Assembly (NCBI GenBank): GCA_034440615.1 | Contig: JAOTOM010004614.1 | Location: 62,001 to 126,000, forward strand | DNA: 64,000 bases | Direction: 5' to 3' | From: Ashinkailepas kermadecensis | Lineage: Eukaryota > Arthropoda > Thecostraca > Neolepadidae | Part shown: in pieces, positions 11,830 through 22,779 of the stretch | Layout of the letters: every line of letters starts with the position of its first letter | Position numbering within the stretch: the first letter of the stretch is position 1 | Translations under genes and position numbers: made by a program | Notes under the pieces: model-generated | What the model was told of the DNA's origin: nothing | Databases searched by the model: none | Seen by the model: only the letters and a program-made list of their open reading frames with translations

Positions 11830-14515
11830 GCGGCCATGACAGTCCCCTGACAGACAACCCTTGCGGCCATGATAGTTCCCTGACGGACTGCCCTTGCGGC
11901 CATGACAGTCCTCTGACAGACAACCCTTGCGGCCATAATAGTCCCCTGACAGACCGCCCAGGCGGCCATGACACACCCCCTGACAGACCGCCCAGGCGGC
12001 CATGACAGTCCTCTGACAGACCGCCCCGGCGGCCATGACACACCCCACTGACAGACCGCCCAGGCGGCCATGACAGTCCCCTGACAGACCGCCCTGACGG
12101 CCATGATAGCCCCCTGACAGACCGCCCCGGCGGCCATGACACACCCCACTGACAGACCGCCCCGGCGGCCATGACAGTCCCCTGACAGACCGCCCAGGCG
12201 GCCATGACACACCCCACTGACAGACCGCCCCGGCGACCATGATAGCCCCCTGACAGACCGCCCTGACGGCCATGACAGTCCCCTGACGGATCGCCCCGGC
12301 GGCCATGACAGTCCCCTGACAGACCGCCCCGGCGGCCATGACAGTCCCCACTGACAGACCGCCCTGGCGGCCATGACAGTCCCCTGACAGACCGCCCTGA
12401 CGGCCATGACAGTCCCCTGACAGACCGCCCCGGCGGCCATGACACACCCCACTGACAGACCGCCCTGACGGCCATGACAGTCCCCTGACAGACCGCCCTG
12501 ACGGCCATGACACACCCCTGACGGATCGCCCCGGCGGCCATGACAGTCCCCTGACAAACCGCCCCGGCGGCCATGACACACCCCACTGACAGACCGCCCT
12601 GACGGCCATGACAGTCCCCTGACAGACCGCCCTGACGGCCATGACACACCTCTGACGGATCGCCCCGGCGGCCATGACAGTCCCCTGACAAACCGCCCCG
12701 GCGGCCATGACACACCCCACTGACAGACCGCCCTGGCGGCCATGACAGTCCCCTGACAGACCGCCCTGACGGCCATGACAGTCCCCTGACAGACCGCCCC
12801 GGCGGCCATGACACACCCCACTGACAGACCGCCCTGACGGCCATGACAGTCCCCTGACAGACCGCCCTGGCGGCCATGACACACCCCCTGACGGATCGCC
12901 CCGGCGGCCATGACAGTCCCCTGACAGACCGCCCCGGCGGCCATGACACACCCCACTGACAGACCGCCCTGGCGGCCATGACAGCCCCCTGACAGACCGC
13001 CCTGGCGGCCATGACAGTCCCCTGACAGACCGCCCCGGCGGCCATGATACACCCCACTGACAGACCGCCCTGGCGGCCATGACACACCCCACTGACAGAC
13101 CGCCCCGGCGGACCATGACAGTCCCCTGACAGACCGCCCCGGCGGCCATGACACACCCCACTGACAGACCGCCCTGGCGGCCATGACAGTCCCCTGACAG
13201 ACCGCCCCGGCGGCCATGACACACCCCTGACGGATCGCCCTGGCGGCCATGACAGTCCCCTGACAGACCGCCCCGGCGACCATGATAGCCCCCTGACAGA
13301 CCGCCCCGGCGGCCATGACAGTCCCCTGACGGACCGCCCCGGCGACCATGATAGCTCCCTGACAGACCGCCCCGGCGGCCATGACAGTCCCCTGACGGAC
13401 CGCCCCGGCGGCCATGATAGCCCCCTGACAGACCCCCCGGCGGCCAGACACACCCCACTGACAGACCGCCCCGGCGACCATGATAGTCCCCTGACAGACC
13501 GCCCCGGCGGCCATGATAGCCCCCTGACAGACCGCCCCGGCGGCCATGATAGTCCCCTGACAGACCGCCCCGGCGACCATGATAGTCCCCTGACGGACCG
13601 CCCCGGCGGCCATGACACACCCCACTGACAGACCGCCCTGACGGCGGCATGACAGTCTGACCGCCCTGACGGCCATGACAGCCCCTGACAGACCGCCCCG
13701 GCGGCCATGACAGTCCCCTGACAGACCGCCCTGACGGCCATGACAGTCCCCTGACAGACCGCCCCGGCGGCCATGACAGTCCCCTGACAGACCGCCCTGA
13801 CGGCCATGATAGCCCCCTGACAGACCGCCCCGGCGGCCATGACAGTCCCCTGACAGACCGCCCCGGCGGCCATGACAGTCCCCTGACAGACCGCCCTGAC
13901 GGCCATGATAGCCCCCTGACAGACCGCCCAGGCGGCCATGACAGCCCCTGACAGACCGCCCACGGCGGCCATGACAGTCCCCACTGACAGACCGCCCCGG
14001 CGGCCATGACAGTCCCCCTGACAGACCGCCCCTGACGGCCATGACAGTCCCCACTGACAGACCGCCCCTGGCGGCCATGACAGTCCCCTGACAGACCGCC
14101 CTGACGGCCATGATAGCCCCCTGACAGACCGCCCCGGCGGCCATGACAGTCCCCTGACAGACCGCCCTGACGGCCATGATAGCCCCCTGACAGACCGCCC
14201 CGGCGGCCATGACAGTCCCCTGACAGACCGCCCCGGCGGCCATGACAGTCCCCTGACAGACCGCCCCGGCGGCCATGACACACCCCACTGACAGACCGCC
14301 CCGGCGGCCATGACACACCCCTGACAGACCGCCCTGACGGCCATGATAGCCCCCTGACAGACCGCCCCGGCGGCCATGACAGTCCCCTGACAGACCGCCC
14401 CGGCGGCCATGACAGTCCCCTGACAGACCGCCCTGACGGCCATGATAGCCCCCTGACAGACCGCCCCGGCGGCCATGACACACCCCTGACGGATCGCCCC
14501 GGCGGCCACCAGACA
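11830..14515. repeat. Large 33/35-bp minisatellite
   Basis: About 80 copies of a 33-bp unit containing CATGACAGTCCCCTGACAGA, mixed with a 35-bp variant (GACACACCCCACTGACAG) and GATAGCCCC variants. Mixed types form a higher-order repeat: for example GGATCGCC starts recur at 12523 and 12657, 134 bp apart (33+35+33+33). All three minus-strand frames stay open for about 900 codons because the unit and its variants lack stops on that strand; I regard this as an artefact of composition, not a gene. By the TTC28 model it lies inside intron 1. Confidence 0.95.
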
Positions 14516-14737
14516 TCGTTCTCTGCGCCGATTTCGCCGCGCGCGGAGTGCCGATTGCGCTGCAGCATGCGCGACGGCCAGTTATGAAGCTGTATTTGTT
14601 CCAGCGGCGGCGGCGCGCACGGGCGGCGGTGGAGCAGCCGCCGGCGGCCGCTGCCCGTTCGTGGAAGCGGCGTCAGCTGCCGTTGGCCTCCACCTGACGC
14701 CCCAGCTCAGACGGCCAGCCGTCGACGGTGGCGCCAC

Positions 14738-14815
14738 CGACACTGGCGCCGGCCACTGGCACCCCGGCCCTGGCACCCCGGCCCTGGTACCGGCCACTGG
14801 CGCCGGCCACTGATG
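14738..14815. repeat. ~14-bp GC-rich repeat
   Basis: Several copies of TGGCACCCCGGCCC/TGGCGCCGGCCAC follow one another next to a GC-rich flank (14600-14740). Confidence 0.7.
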
Positions 14816-14819
14816 CCAT

Positions 14820-15711
14820 GCACGGTGGTACAGCCGAGTACCGACATGGCGGCACAGCGTTGGTACCTACTGACATGGTGGATGTGACGGAGTAGTGTTG
14901 CCATTGTGCAATAGAGGGGGCGACATGGTAGCATAACGGGGCACTGCATAGCCTCGTCTGGCATGTTAGCTGGGGGATCTTGCACCCTTCCCCTCATTCA
15001 GTGACAATTTTCCTTTGCTTTAGCATTACTGGGGGCCGGAGCTTGGTTGCCCGCGGAGTACTGCCATGATCGCATAACAGTCATAGCTGTATGCCACGTG
15101 TCTCCACGCTACGAATGGCGTACCCATCTTGTCACTAGCAAGGAATGACCCGACAGTGACGCAGCCAAGGGAGGGTCCTACGGCCAAGTTGCTCCCACTT
15201 GGGCGGAAATATTTTTGTCCTTGTTCTGAAAGATGTCCGTATGAGTGTTGGAACCGTATTCGATCGTTGGATACTTCCTCCCTTTTACAATTATGACCGC
15301 CCAGACATGTCACTTTGCATATGCGGCCACTGCCCCGCCCCCCAATCAACTTCATAAAGTGACACCCATGTGACCACGTGCTTGGTTAGATGACAACAAA
15401 TTAATTTCCAAGGGACCTAATCGGATCACGATAGCTTAGAGTTAATTGGGCACAATTTCGGAACTACGACATTCACCCATGATGCATACCTACAAGAGGA
15501 CTGCAACATTCCTCGAAGATACATGCAAATTAATGCAAACATAGTTTTGCTTCTTCTTTTAAAAGTTGGGCTCCTCTCGCCTCGGGATCTATCAGTGTGA
15601 TTCGATGACCAATGACTCGATAGCAGGCTTATTGAATAGGGGCATCGACAACAATTCACTACTTACCGCCCAGGCCTGTCACCGCTGGGCGGGTGCAGGG
15701 GGGCCCTCAAT
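14820..15711. other. Unique DNA, nothing recognised
   Basis: Mixed-composition sequence without an identifiable exon, transposon terminus or array. Confidence 0.4.
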
Positions 15712-15727
15712 CTACCGACCAGGACTG

Positions 15728-15894
15728 GTTGGTTGGTTGGTTATTGGTTTTTACGACACATCGACCGTTGAGTCATATAGCGTCGCCAATCTCTCACGCC
15801 GATTGGTCGCGGGCGAAGAGTAGCGACAGGTGAGATTCGAACCCACAATCTTTCGATTACGAGACGAGCATCTTACCCCAACACCACTCGTCCC
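15728..15894 (-). mobile_element. tRNA-derived SINE with target-site duplication
   Basis: A complete 167-bp SINE on the minus strand. The head is tRNA-like: A-box region AGTGGTGTTGGGGTAAGATG, anticodon-arm-like CGTCTCGTAATCGAAAG and B box GGGTTCGAATCTCACC. The CTCGTAA loop resembles tRNA-Thr(CGT). A conserved middle block (CGCTATATGACTCAACGGTCG) follows, and the 3' end is an (AACC)n-type tail. It is flanked by a perfect 16-bp direct repeat CTACCGACCAGGACTG (15712-15727 and 15895-15910), the mark of LINE-driven retroposition. Internal A and B boxes would make it an RNA polymerase III unit. Confidence 0.9.
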
Positions 15895-15910
15895 CTACCG
15901 ACCAGGACTG

Positions 15911-16517
15911 CATACATAGGTGTCACCGCGGGGCGGGGGCAAAAGGACCCTCACTCTCAAAATATTGTGGCTTAAATCCTGGAACTTTTCGGCTTTTTAA
16001 GAGCAAACTTGACCGAAACCGAGGCAAAAAGCTTAATTTACCCCGCCCATCAGCCACGAAGACATGTCGCTGCCAGTGGCTGCAGAGTCGAACACTCTCA
16101 GTATGCTTCCATTTATGATTATTCGTGACATGGTTCAGGTAGAACGCCTTCAGTTCGTGGGCACATCCACATATTTCGGAAGAAGTACTAGCATGGGTTA
16201 CTTTCTAAGTCATGGTTCAAGGGTCTCGACATCTCAGAGTTGTGCCAGCAAACATTTAGCAGGTGAGCGTCTCTCACCGGCTGACAGACGCCGAGACACT
16301 CAGTCACGGTGGGACACATGCCAGCACACCCGCCAATCGCCATGGTAACCACACGACCAGGGGCGCACACGGAATTTCCGTAAGGAGGGGCGAATAGACG
16401 AAGCATCCCGTTTTCGTTTGTTGTTGTTCATGACGGATTTGAACTTTATTTTCAGCAAAACGTTGCTGAGCGTGGGGAGGTGGCCTGTATTTTCAGGTGT
16501 TCAGGTTCTGAAAACAG
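15911..16517. other. Unique DNA, nothing recognised
   Basis: Sequence right of the SINE partly repeats the sequence left of it (GTCACCGC-GGGCGGG at about 15679 and 15924). No gene was recognised. Confidence 0.4.
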
Positions 16518-16571
16518 GTTAGTTATTGTAGTTTAGGGGCGCATCGACTGCATAGGTCATATAGCGTCCAT
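16518..16571. mobile_element. SINE-tail fragment
   Basis: A block containing GGGGCGCATCGACTGCATAG and GGTCATATAGCG, alignable with the middle domain of the SINE at 15728-15894. No tRNA head is present. Confidence 0.6.
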
Positions 16572-17640
16572 GTTCTGAAAACAAAACCACTTCGAACCCC
16601 AAGGGGGAGGTCCGGAACCCTTACCCTTCCCGCACATCTATGCATACGGCGGAGTAAGACTGCATAGTCTTGAGCCTGCGCTTAAGCCCCGTGAGACGGT
16701 CCCGTAACAAGACCGCTCCATCCCACTGAGGTTCAGGGGCGTACCCAGACCTTTCTAGCGCGGCGTACTCGGGCATTCTGCCACTGCCGCCTGCCCCCCC
16801 CAGTTTCACAACCTTGCCGAGCCGAACACTTTCGTTTGCTTTTTCCACAACTTCAACATCTTTCTACGTCACTGTTCATCAGCGACACAATAATTGGTCC
16901 AATCGGACCGACACGCTTGTGGGTGTTCACATGATGCATAAGCACACCAGAATTCAGGAAATATCACGGACATATCAAAATAAAATCGTATCTTCTGTGA
17001 CAGCCCGTCAGTGAGGCTCAATTGCCTATGGTGCGGTCAAGGGGTCATGGGATGGTCACATTCTGCGTGGAACCAGACTACCCTATGTGAACTAAATTCC
17101 TTAGTCCTGGAGGGCTGTCACTCGAAGCCCATCAGACATATCATACATCTGCTAAAACTGCTGACATAATAATTTGTCCCGGAAGCGCTCGTACAGAAGC
17201 CCAGCTTAATATGTATTTCTTTTTAACTGAGGGAGGGGCAAGTTGCTCCAAAAATATGGCCCAAAATGAAGAATTCTGCTAGTTTAGCCGATAATGTCCC
17301 TGCAAATGCAGACATTCTCCGATCACTCGAGTCAGAGCACATCTCCTCTCCCGTTAACATGTTATTTGAGTTCCTGCATTGCTGTTTTATCATTGAATGG
17401 TGGCAATCTAAACATTATGGCGGATGCCCAACAATGCATCCGTAAAGATGTCTCAAACCTGATCACGGTGGGGCATTGGAAAAATGCATGCAATTTTGCC
17501 CTATAATGTCAGAAATTGCTGCATGCTACATTCTGAAATGCTAGGCACTTTTTCGTGACTATCATTTTTACTGTGAACGTCGTTATAATTACGGGACTTT
17601 TGTCCACCTACTGGAGCGGGCCATGACAAATCGCTGGTGA
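16572..17640. other. Unique DNA, nothing recognised
   Basis: Mostly AT-rich sequence. A CAGGGGCGTACCCAGA word at 16734, common at transposon ends, has no matching partner nearby. No gene was recognised. Confidence 0.4.
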
Positions 17641-17673
17641 GCTGAAGTGGATGCCGTGCAGGCCGCACCTTAC

Positions 17674-17721
17674 CTTGCCATCGATGGCCGAGTATTTGAC
17701 GGACAGCAGCTGATCCGACAT
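17674..17721 (-). CDS. Probable first coding exon (TTC28-like gene)
   Basis: On the minus strand an ATG (17721-17719) opens 16 codons, MSDQLLSVKYSAIDGK, that run straight into a near-perfect 5' splice site GGCAAG|GTAAGG. The upstream sequence is CpG-rich, as expected for a promoter and 5' UTR. The exon ends in phase 0, and the next recognised minus-strand exon downstream (TTC28-like, 8948-9205) begins in phase 0, so the two could join directly across an 8.5-kb intron. That assignment is inference: the peptide itself is not diagnostic, and the exon could belong to another gene or have unseen exons after it. Confidence 0.5.
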
Positions 17722-18140
17722 GGCACGTTCGTCGGCGTCACTCGCGCTACCCGCACGTGCACGGAGCGTCACCCGACGTGCATCTCACTCCCCGACGGCT
17801 GGACACCGACGCACTCGCAACGTCTCACTGGCGTCCTCACGCGAGCCCGGCTACCACCAGCGACTAATTAACCACACGGCCAGACGGCCCGCTCCGACAG
17901 TGGTGCGGCACTGCGCCTCCTCGGCCTTCCCTGCCGGTGGACACAAATTACGGAACGTTGCCACTTCGGGGATCATCAATCAACGCCGGAACGCCAGGTC
18001 GACGCCGGCAGCGCCCTCGCTGCCGGAGCGGCCGCTCGCGGAGTTGGGCGGGAGGAGACGGCAAGCCGCCGCGCAGCTGGCTTCGCTGCACGCCAGGTCA
18101 CGGCACGAGAGTTCACCTTCAGCAGCCGGGCCGTAGGTGG
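17722..18140 (-). promoter_or_regulatory. CpG-rich block upstream of the probable start
   Basis: GC- and CpG-rich sequence immediately 5' (on the minus strand) of the ATG at 17721, flanked by AT-rich DNA. It is the most likely promoter/5' UTR of the gene starting there. No TATA box was assigned. Confidence 0.35.
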
Positions 18141-19132
18141 AGCCCTCTATCTCGTGGGAGTGGTTCGAGCCCTTCTCACAGCCAGTAGAGTTCCTCCAAA
18201 CGGCATCGGGATTTAACGTGAAATGCTGCGACAGCGCGCCCGATGCCTTCTGAATTCATCAGCTTTAGCATTGCTGACACGTTCCGACAGCTCACTTCAA
18301 GCTTTGCCCGTGAACTGGGCAAATCGACGGTGACCAAACAGGAACAGCTTACTGTTTCGGGGCGCGTGCCACTCGGACATTGATTTCGACCGTCATGCTT
18401 ACGCAAAACATGCTACAATCCACTCTGATAGTCGTCATCATTGTGTGGCGGTTTCTGATGCACAATATGCATACATGCATACATACATGCATGCGTGTGT
18501 GTATTAAGTGACGCAACCAGGATTATGTCCCGGGAACACGACTTCAGGGCCGTACATAGGTACACTAAGCTTGCTTTCTGACCTCAAACTTCATCTGCCT
18601 TACTCGATCTCGCGTAGCGCGTGCGTGGATCGAGTGCCCCACCAATAATCTCCAGACTCCACCCATGCCCGCTCAAAGGAGCCTGCACAATGCACATTCA
18701 CTTAGCACAAATGACGTCACAATATGTAAGTCAAGTGGTAAATGAACAAATAAATACGTACATGAATATGTAAATGTTGTAAAGAAATAAAATACATGTA
18801 TCGTAGCCAACAGAAAGAAATAATATAAAATGATATGAAAAGGCATGTCGATGTACGTATTCAATCGTACATGAACAAATAAAAATGAATAAACTCGTGG
18901 GACAATTAGTGAAGTGTACCCAAGCCTTGGCAGTTTATTGCTGGGCAGCGTGGTAGCGGTTTCCTCAGTTATAAGGTATACTGACTACTGGAGTCAGATG
19001 TCGTTCCAGGCCAGATCGACCCATCCATAATGCCCTCACCTCTCGGAGTGTGATTGAAACTGGTTAAATGTGATTAAAGCTGATTAAAACTGGTGTACAG
19101 GACACCGATTGGGCACTGATTTCGAAAAGACA
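18141..19132. other. Unique AT-rich DNA, nothing recognised
   Basis: Holds a single CRE palindrome TGACGTCA (18712-18719) and CATACATACATGCATG runs at about 18468-18496. No coding region was seen. Confidence 0.4.
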
Positions 19133-19527
19133 ATTCTTAATGTCATAGGAACCGAAAGTCAAGAGCTATGGCCTCCAGCATTTTCAGGTCATGGCGGAAC
19201 ATTGGTACTTACAAATCGTCATAAAACCATCTTTTCTGTGTATAAATGCAAATAAAGTATAGATTCAGAATCCAGATTTAACACCGACTTCAAAAAGTGT
19301 ATCTTATGTTGAACCAACTTTGCATTTGACTCCAATGACCTCGCTGCCTATTTTTAAGGTCAACAAAATTATAGCCTTCCCTACTCTATTTTACAGAAAT
19401 ATATTCAAGAAAATGAAGGCAGGACAAATGGTTAGATGAATATGCACCAAGAACCTTGTGCATTTGTTTTTGTAACGTGCTACGTGACCTTTGAGGGTGA
19501 TCCTGTTTACATCGCCACTATGCAGAT
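19133..19527. repeat. Left inverted-repeat arm, outer part
   Basis: Matches the reverse complement of about 23140-23537, with shared stretches such as GCATTTTCAGGTCATGGCG, ATAAAACCATCTTTTC and TTTGTAACGTG. Divergence is moderate, with scattered substitutions and indels. Confidence 0.85.
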
Positions 19528-20801
19528 TGGTATTATAAAGAGCTATATATTTATTTACAAGTAGGGAGGAAGGATATTCCCATGTTGTTGCTATTTATGC
19601 ATGTTCATTATTATGAAAGACACCTTTCGTGACTTTATATGACCTGAGGTCACGAAAAGTCAAACTCGGGTGTCAGATGATCTCAAATCAAGTAGTTTTG
19701 TGAGATGAGAACAAAGGTAGTTTTCAGTTTAGTGAATGGCTTAGTTATATCAGAAGACTTCTCTTTTATCGTCCATGATGCTGCCCAAGGATTTCATTGG
19801 ACCAACTTCCCATGTATCGTGCATTCATTTGTAGCTTACTAAAACAGCCAGACTCCTTCATCTCTTACGACCTGTCAAAAAAAAGTTTCTGCTTCTTATC
19901 TGACTGCACTAAGCACAACACAGCCATGGTTCATACCTTCCTGCAGCAGCTTCTGTCATTCATCCGACAAGCTCTGAAAATTAATTTGGTATACCTGGAA
20001 GTCACTGGTGGGGGCACAGGTCATGTCAAGTAAAATATTTGGTATTATTGCAGTTATAGATAACCATGAGACAAGTTTTACAGATATTTTACCTCAATGA
20101 GGCATACATAGATGTTAGGTTTGGTTAAGTTAGGCTAAGGTCAGCTTTTGTTGAATGCATTTTTTTAACTAAAAGAAGAGACCTTCTTTATGTAGCTGCG
20201 GAAGCACATTTCTACCCAGGTGGATATCAATGATCAAAATGCTTAATTAGTCGGACTCGCTCTAGGTAAAGCGAAACCCTTTTCAGCCAGTACATCGACC
20301 GTTCTTGACAGATCTTTTAAAGGGCTATGACGATGAAGAGATTTTCTTCAAAAAACAATTAATGTTAGCTTAAGCTTAGTTAGGTTTGGCTGTTATGCAA
20401 ATAAACCAAGGGGGTAAATAAAGCCTCCCAGCGACTGGCGGGTTAAATGTTGTGTTTTATGTGACTCGCTCTACCTACGTCATGTCCTCGAAGCTTTCAC
20501 GATTTGCATTGTCGGCTGGTTGGTTGGTCATTGGTTCCTACAACACATTTTGCCGGCCGATCATTAGCATCGATAATCTGTCACACCGATTGGTTATGGG
20601 TGGCGAGCGGCGACAGGTAAGATTCAAACTCACAACCTTTCGGTTTAGAGATCGATATCTAACTCCTAGACCACTTTGTCCCTACGATGTGTTTGCCACT
20701 TGATTTAGTTTGGTAGCCGACACAACGCGTATGTCTACATTTATCAATGCGTCAATTACTTGGTACATTTGTGACTTAAGATCATGACAGGTCATGCAGA
20801 T
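19528..20801. other. Extra 1.27-kb segment splitting the left arm
   Basis: This segment is present in the left arm and absent from the right arm. It is bounded by the same 8-bp word ATGCAGAT (19520-19527 and 20794-20801). That fits either an insertion with an 8-bp target duplication or a deletion between short repeats in the other arm. It contains the SINE at 20515-20682 and otherwise AT-rich DNA with no clear terminal inverted repeats. Confidence 0.55.
20515..20682 (-). mobile_element. Diverged tRNA-derived SINE
   Basis: An older copy of the SINE at 15728-15894, also on the minus strand: A-box region AGTGGTCTAGGAGTTAGAT, B box GAGTTTGAATCTTACC, middle block and (AACC)n tail. The target duplication is eroded (only ACGAT is shared on both sides). 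Confidence 0.85.
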
Positions 20802-21150
20802 GACCTTTCATGATCATAATCATGAACATTTGCAATGGCCTGTGGCCATTTGCAATGGCCTGTGTCGAGAATTTTCAAAGTGGTGTTATCAAAAACGGCT
20901 ACTGTTTTTATTTTGCCTTGATATGTGCCTAACAATTTGGCATAAAATTAGATCGCTGGGCAATCGGCATTTTTTCTCAAAATGTGTTTGAAAAAGACTC
21001 CGTTTTCGGCATTCGGCGCCATATTGGCTGTGAGAACCAATCCAGATAAGTAGATCAAATAGTACCTCTTTTTGATCGTCTCGACGAGCTGAGTCGATTA
21101 AAACAACGTAATATGGTCGAAAAATCGATAGTTAAGAAAATATCGGCCAT
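20802..21150. repeat. Left inverted-repeat arm, inner part
   Basis: Matches the reverse complement of about 22780-23130. Shared stretches include AAAACGGCTACTGTTTTTAT, GCCATATTGGCTG and AGCTCGTCGAGA-type words (GACGAGCTGAGTCG on this side). Confidence 0.9.
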
Positions 21151-21668
21151 CTTATGTCTTCTAATACACCAGTAAATGTCCATTTCGGGGCATCCAAGGA
21201 ACTCTGAGGTTTAAACAAGTACAAATCATGATACAGCCGCCGTTTCTGCACTTATTCATTTGAAGACTTCAGCATCACTCACTGGGCATAGAAATATAGA
21301 CAAAGCTTCATATTTATTCGCTGTTTGAACTACATAGCAGCATGATTGAGGGAGGCTGCTTTGTACGCATGTGCATCACATACCAAATACCTACCTATTC
21401 GTTGCATGTTGAGACATTCAGATAGCCTTTCCACATCACGTTCAGACGAAAATCAGTTACGTGGGTGATAAAAATGATTAAAATTCGCCGTGATTATTGA
21501 AATTCGCCGTGATCACCATGGAACCATCGATGCCTATTTTTTCCCAAAGGGACACATGTCAGACATCAATCAATTAACACTGGTATATCCAAGGCAAACA
21601 TCGCGCGAAGGTGCGGAGCACAACTGACTGGGCGGCATAGAGCACCCCAGTTCTGTCTTTCATGGAAC
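21151..21668. other. Spacer between left arm and gene
   Basis: AT-rich sequence downstream (3') of the uncharacterised gene. No poly(A) signal was assigned and no feature was recognised. Confidence 0.4.
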
Positions 21669-22533
21669 TCACAGTCGTTTTAGCATATTATCCACGTCCC
21701 TCTTAGTTGTTAGCACGGGCAAAAGCTGCCGGTGCATGTAGCCAGCCCGGATGTAGCCGTCCCTCCTCTCCTTCCCGTATACGGTTTTTGCAGCAAGCGA
21801 CACCTGTTTCACGCATCGTTCAACTGACTGACCGTGCACGGGAAACTGTGGAACTGACATTGTCATGTTCACACAGCCATCAAGTTCGGAGCTTGGCGTG
21901 TGGCACGTGAGGGCCGGTTCGAAGGCGCCGTCCCAGGCTATCAACTCTTGCAGACTCTCCGCGGTCTCATTTAGTTTCGGAGTTCTCCTGGGACAAACGT
22001 TGGGGTATCCACGATCATTTTTGCCGCGGATGCACCAGATACGTTCAACAGCGAACTGGCGCTCTGCTCTGTCATCGCTACAGAAAAGTGTCTGGAGCAC
22101 CATTTCGCTGTGAGCATACCAGGCACTGGAGTGGAGATACGGCATCACCATGCTCACCTCTTCCCCATGCTGCAGCCGAGTGAGCTGCAGCTGGCGCAGC
22201 ACATGCCGCGGCCCATCCAACCAGTTGTGCTGTACCTTCGCGCGAAACCACATCGGATAGTAAACCTCCACAAAGAATTCAACGATACGCCGGAGGTTTT
22301 TGCATGCAGTGTCTCATGATCTGGCATGTACAGCCTCAGCATTGAGTTGGCCGTAGTGAGCCACCGGCTGTGATCCAGCCGTCCGATCTCCATCAATGCC
22401 AGATCGACAGGGACACACCCCTGCCGTATCGCTCGGCACATCTGATAGCCGTAACTTTGATCATGGCTGAGGGCTTTTGCCACATCTGGTGGTAGAGACA
22501 CCAGCTCCTCCTCTGCGATCACTTTTTCGAAGT
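21669..22533 (-). CDS. Uncharacterised protein gene inside an inverted-repeat element (one frameshift)
   Basis: Coding-type sequence of about 288 residues on the minus strand. It begins at an acceptor CCCCATAACAG|ACTTCG (22533), reads through ALSHDQSYGYQMCRAI and LDHSRWLTTANSMLRLYMP, changes frame at an A5 run (plus-strand T5, 22297-22301; one base missing), and continues with YYPMWFRAKVQHNWLDGPRH, SMVMPYLHSSAWYAHSE and the C-terminal PVHGQSVERCVKQVSLAAK and RRDGYIRAG, to a stop at 21669. A donor AAAAG|GTAAGC at 22615 would give an 81-bp intron (22534-22614), but the exon before it closes in frame within about 40 bases, so the 5' end is unresolved. The HSRW, QSVERCVK and RRDG-IRA pattern resembles a widespread family of uncharacterised invertebrate proteins; its function is unknown to me. 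Sitting between long inverted repeats suggests mobile-element cargo. Confidence 0.65.
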
Positions 22534-22779
22534 CTGTTATGGGGAGGTGTGAATGAAGTGAAACCCAAGTCGAGTCTGAATGTTTTCTAATGCGTGTTCG
22601 TGCTTCAGGCTTACCTTTTACTGTTTTAGCATTGAAATTGCAAAGTAGTATTTATATCTCCGAATGAGGAAGCTGTGAAAACAGCAAATGTGCCATACTT
22701 TCACTTTTTTTTCTAAAAGTAGATGTGGGACTACAAATTGGCCAGATGTCCGCTGATTGGAGATATAAAACTACCTTTA

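Noticed and set aside
11647..14568. 973-codon open frame on the minus strand
   Set aside because: It is the 33-bp array read through. All minus-strand frames are open and give the same repeated words, so this is composition, not coding constraint.
16353..16750. Transposon with CAGGGGCG termini
   Set aside because: CAGGGGCG words occur at about 16353, 16734, 39170 and 62550, but none has an inverted partner or target duplication nearby.
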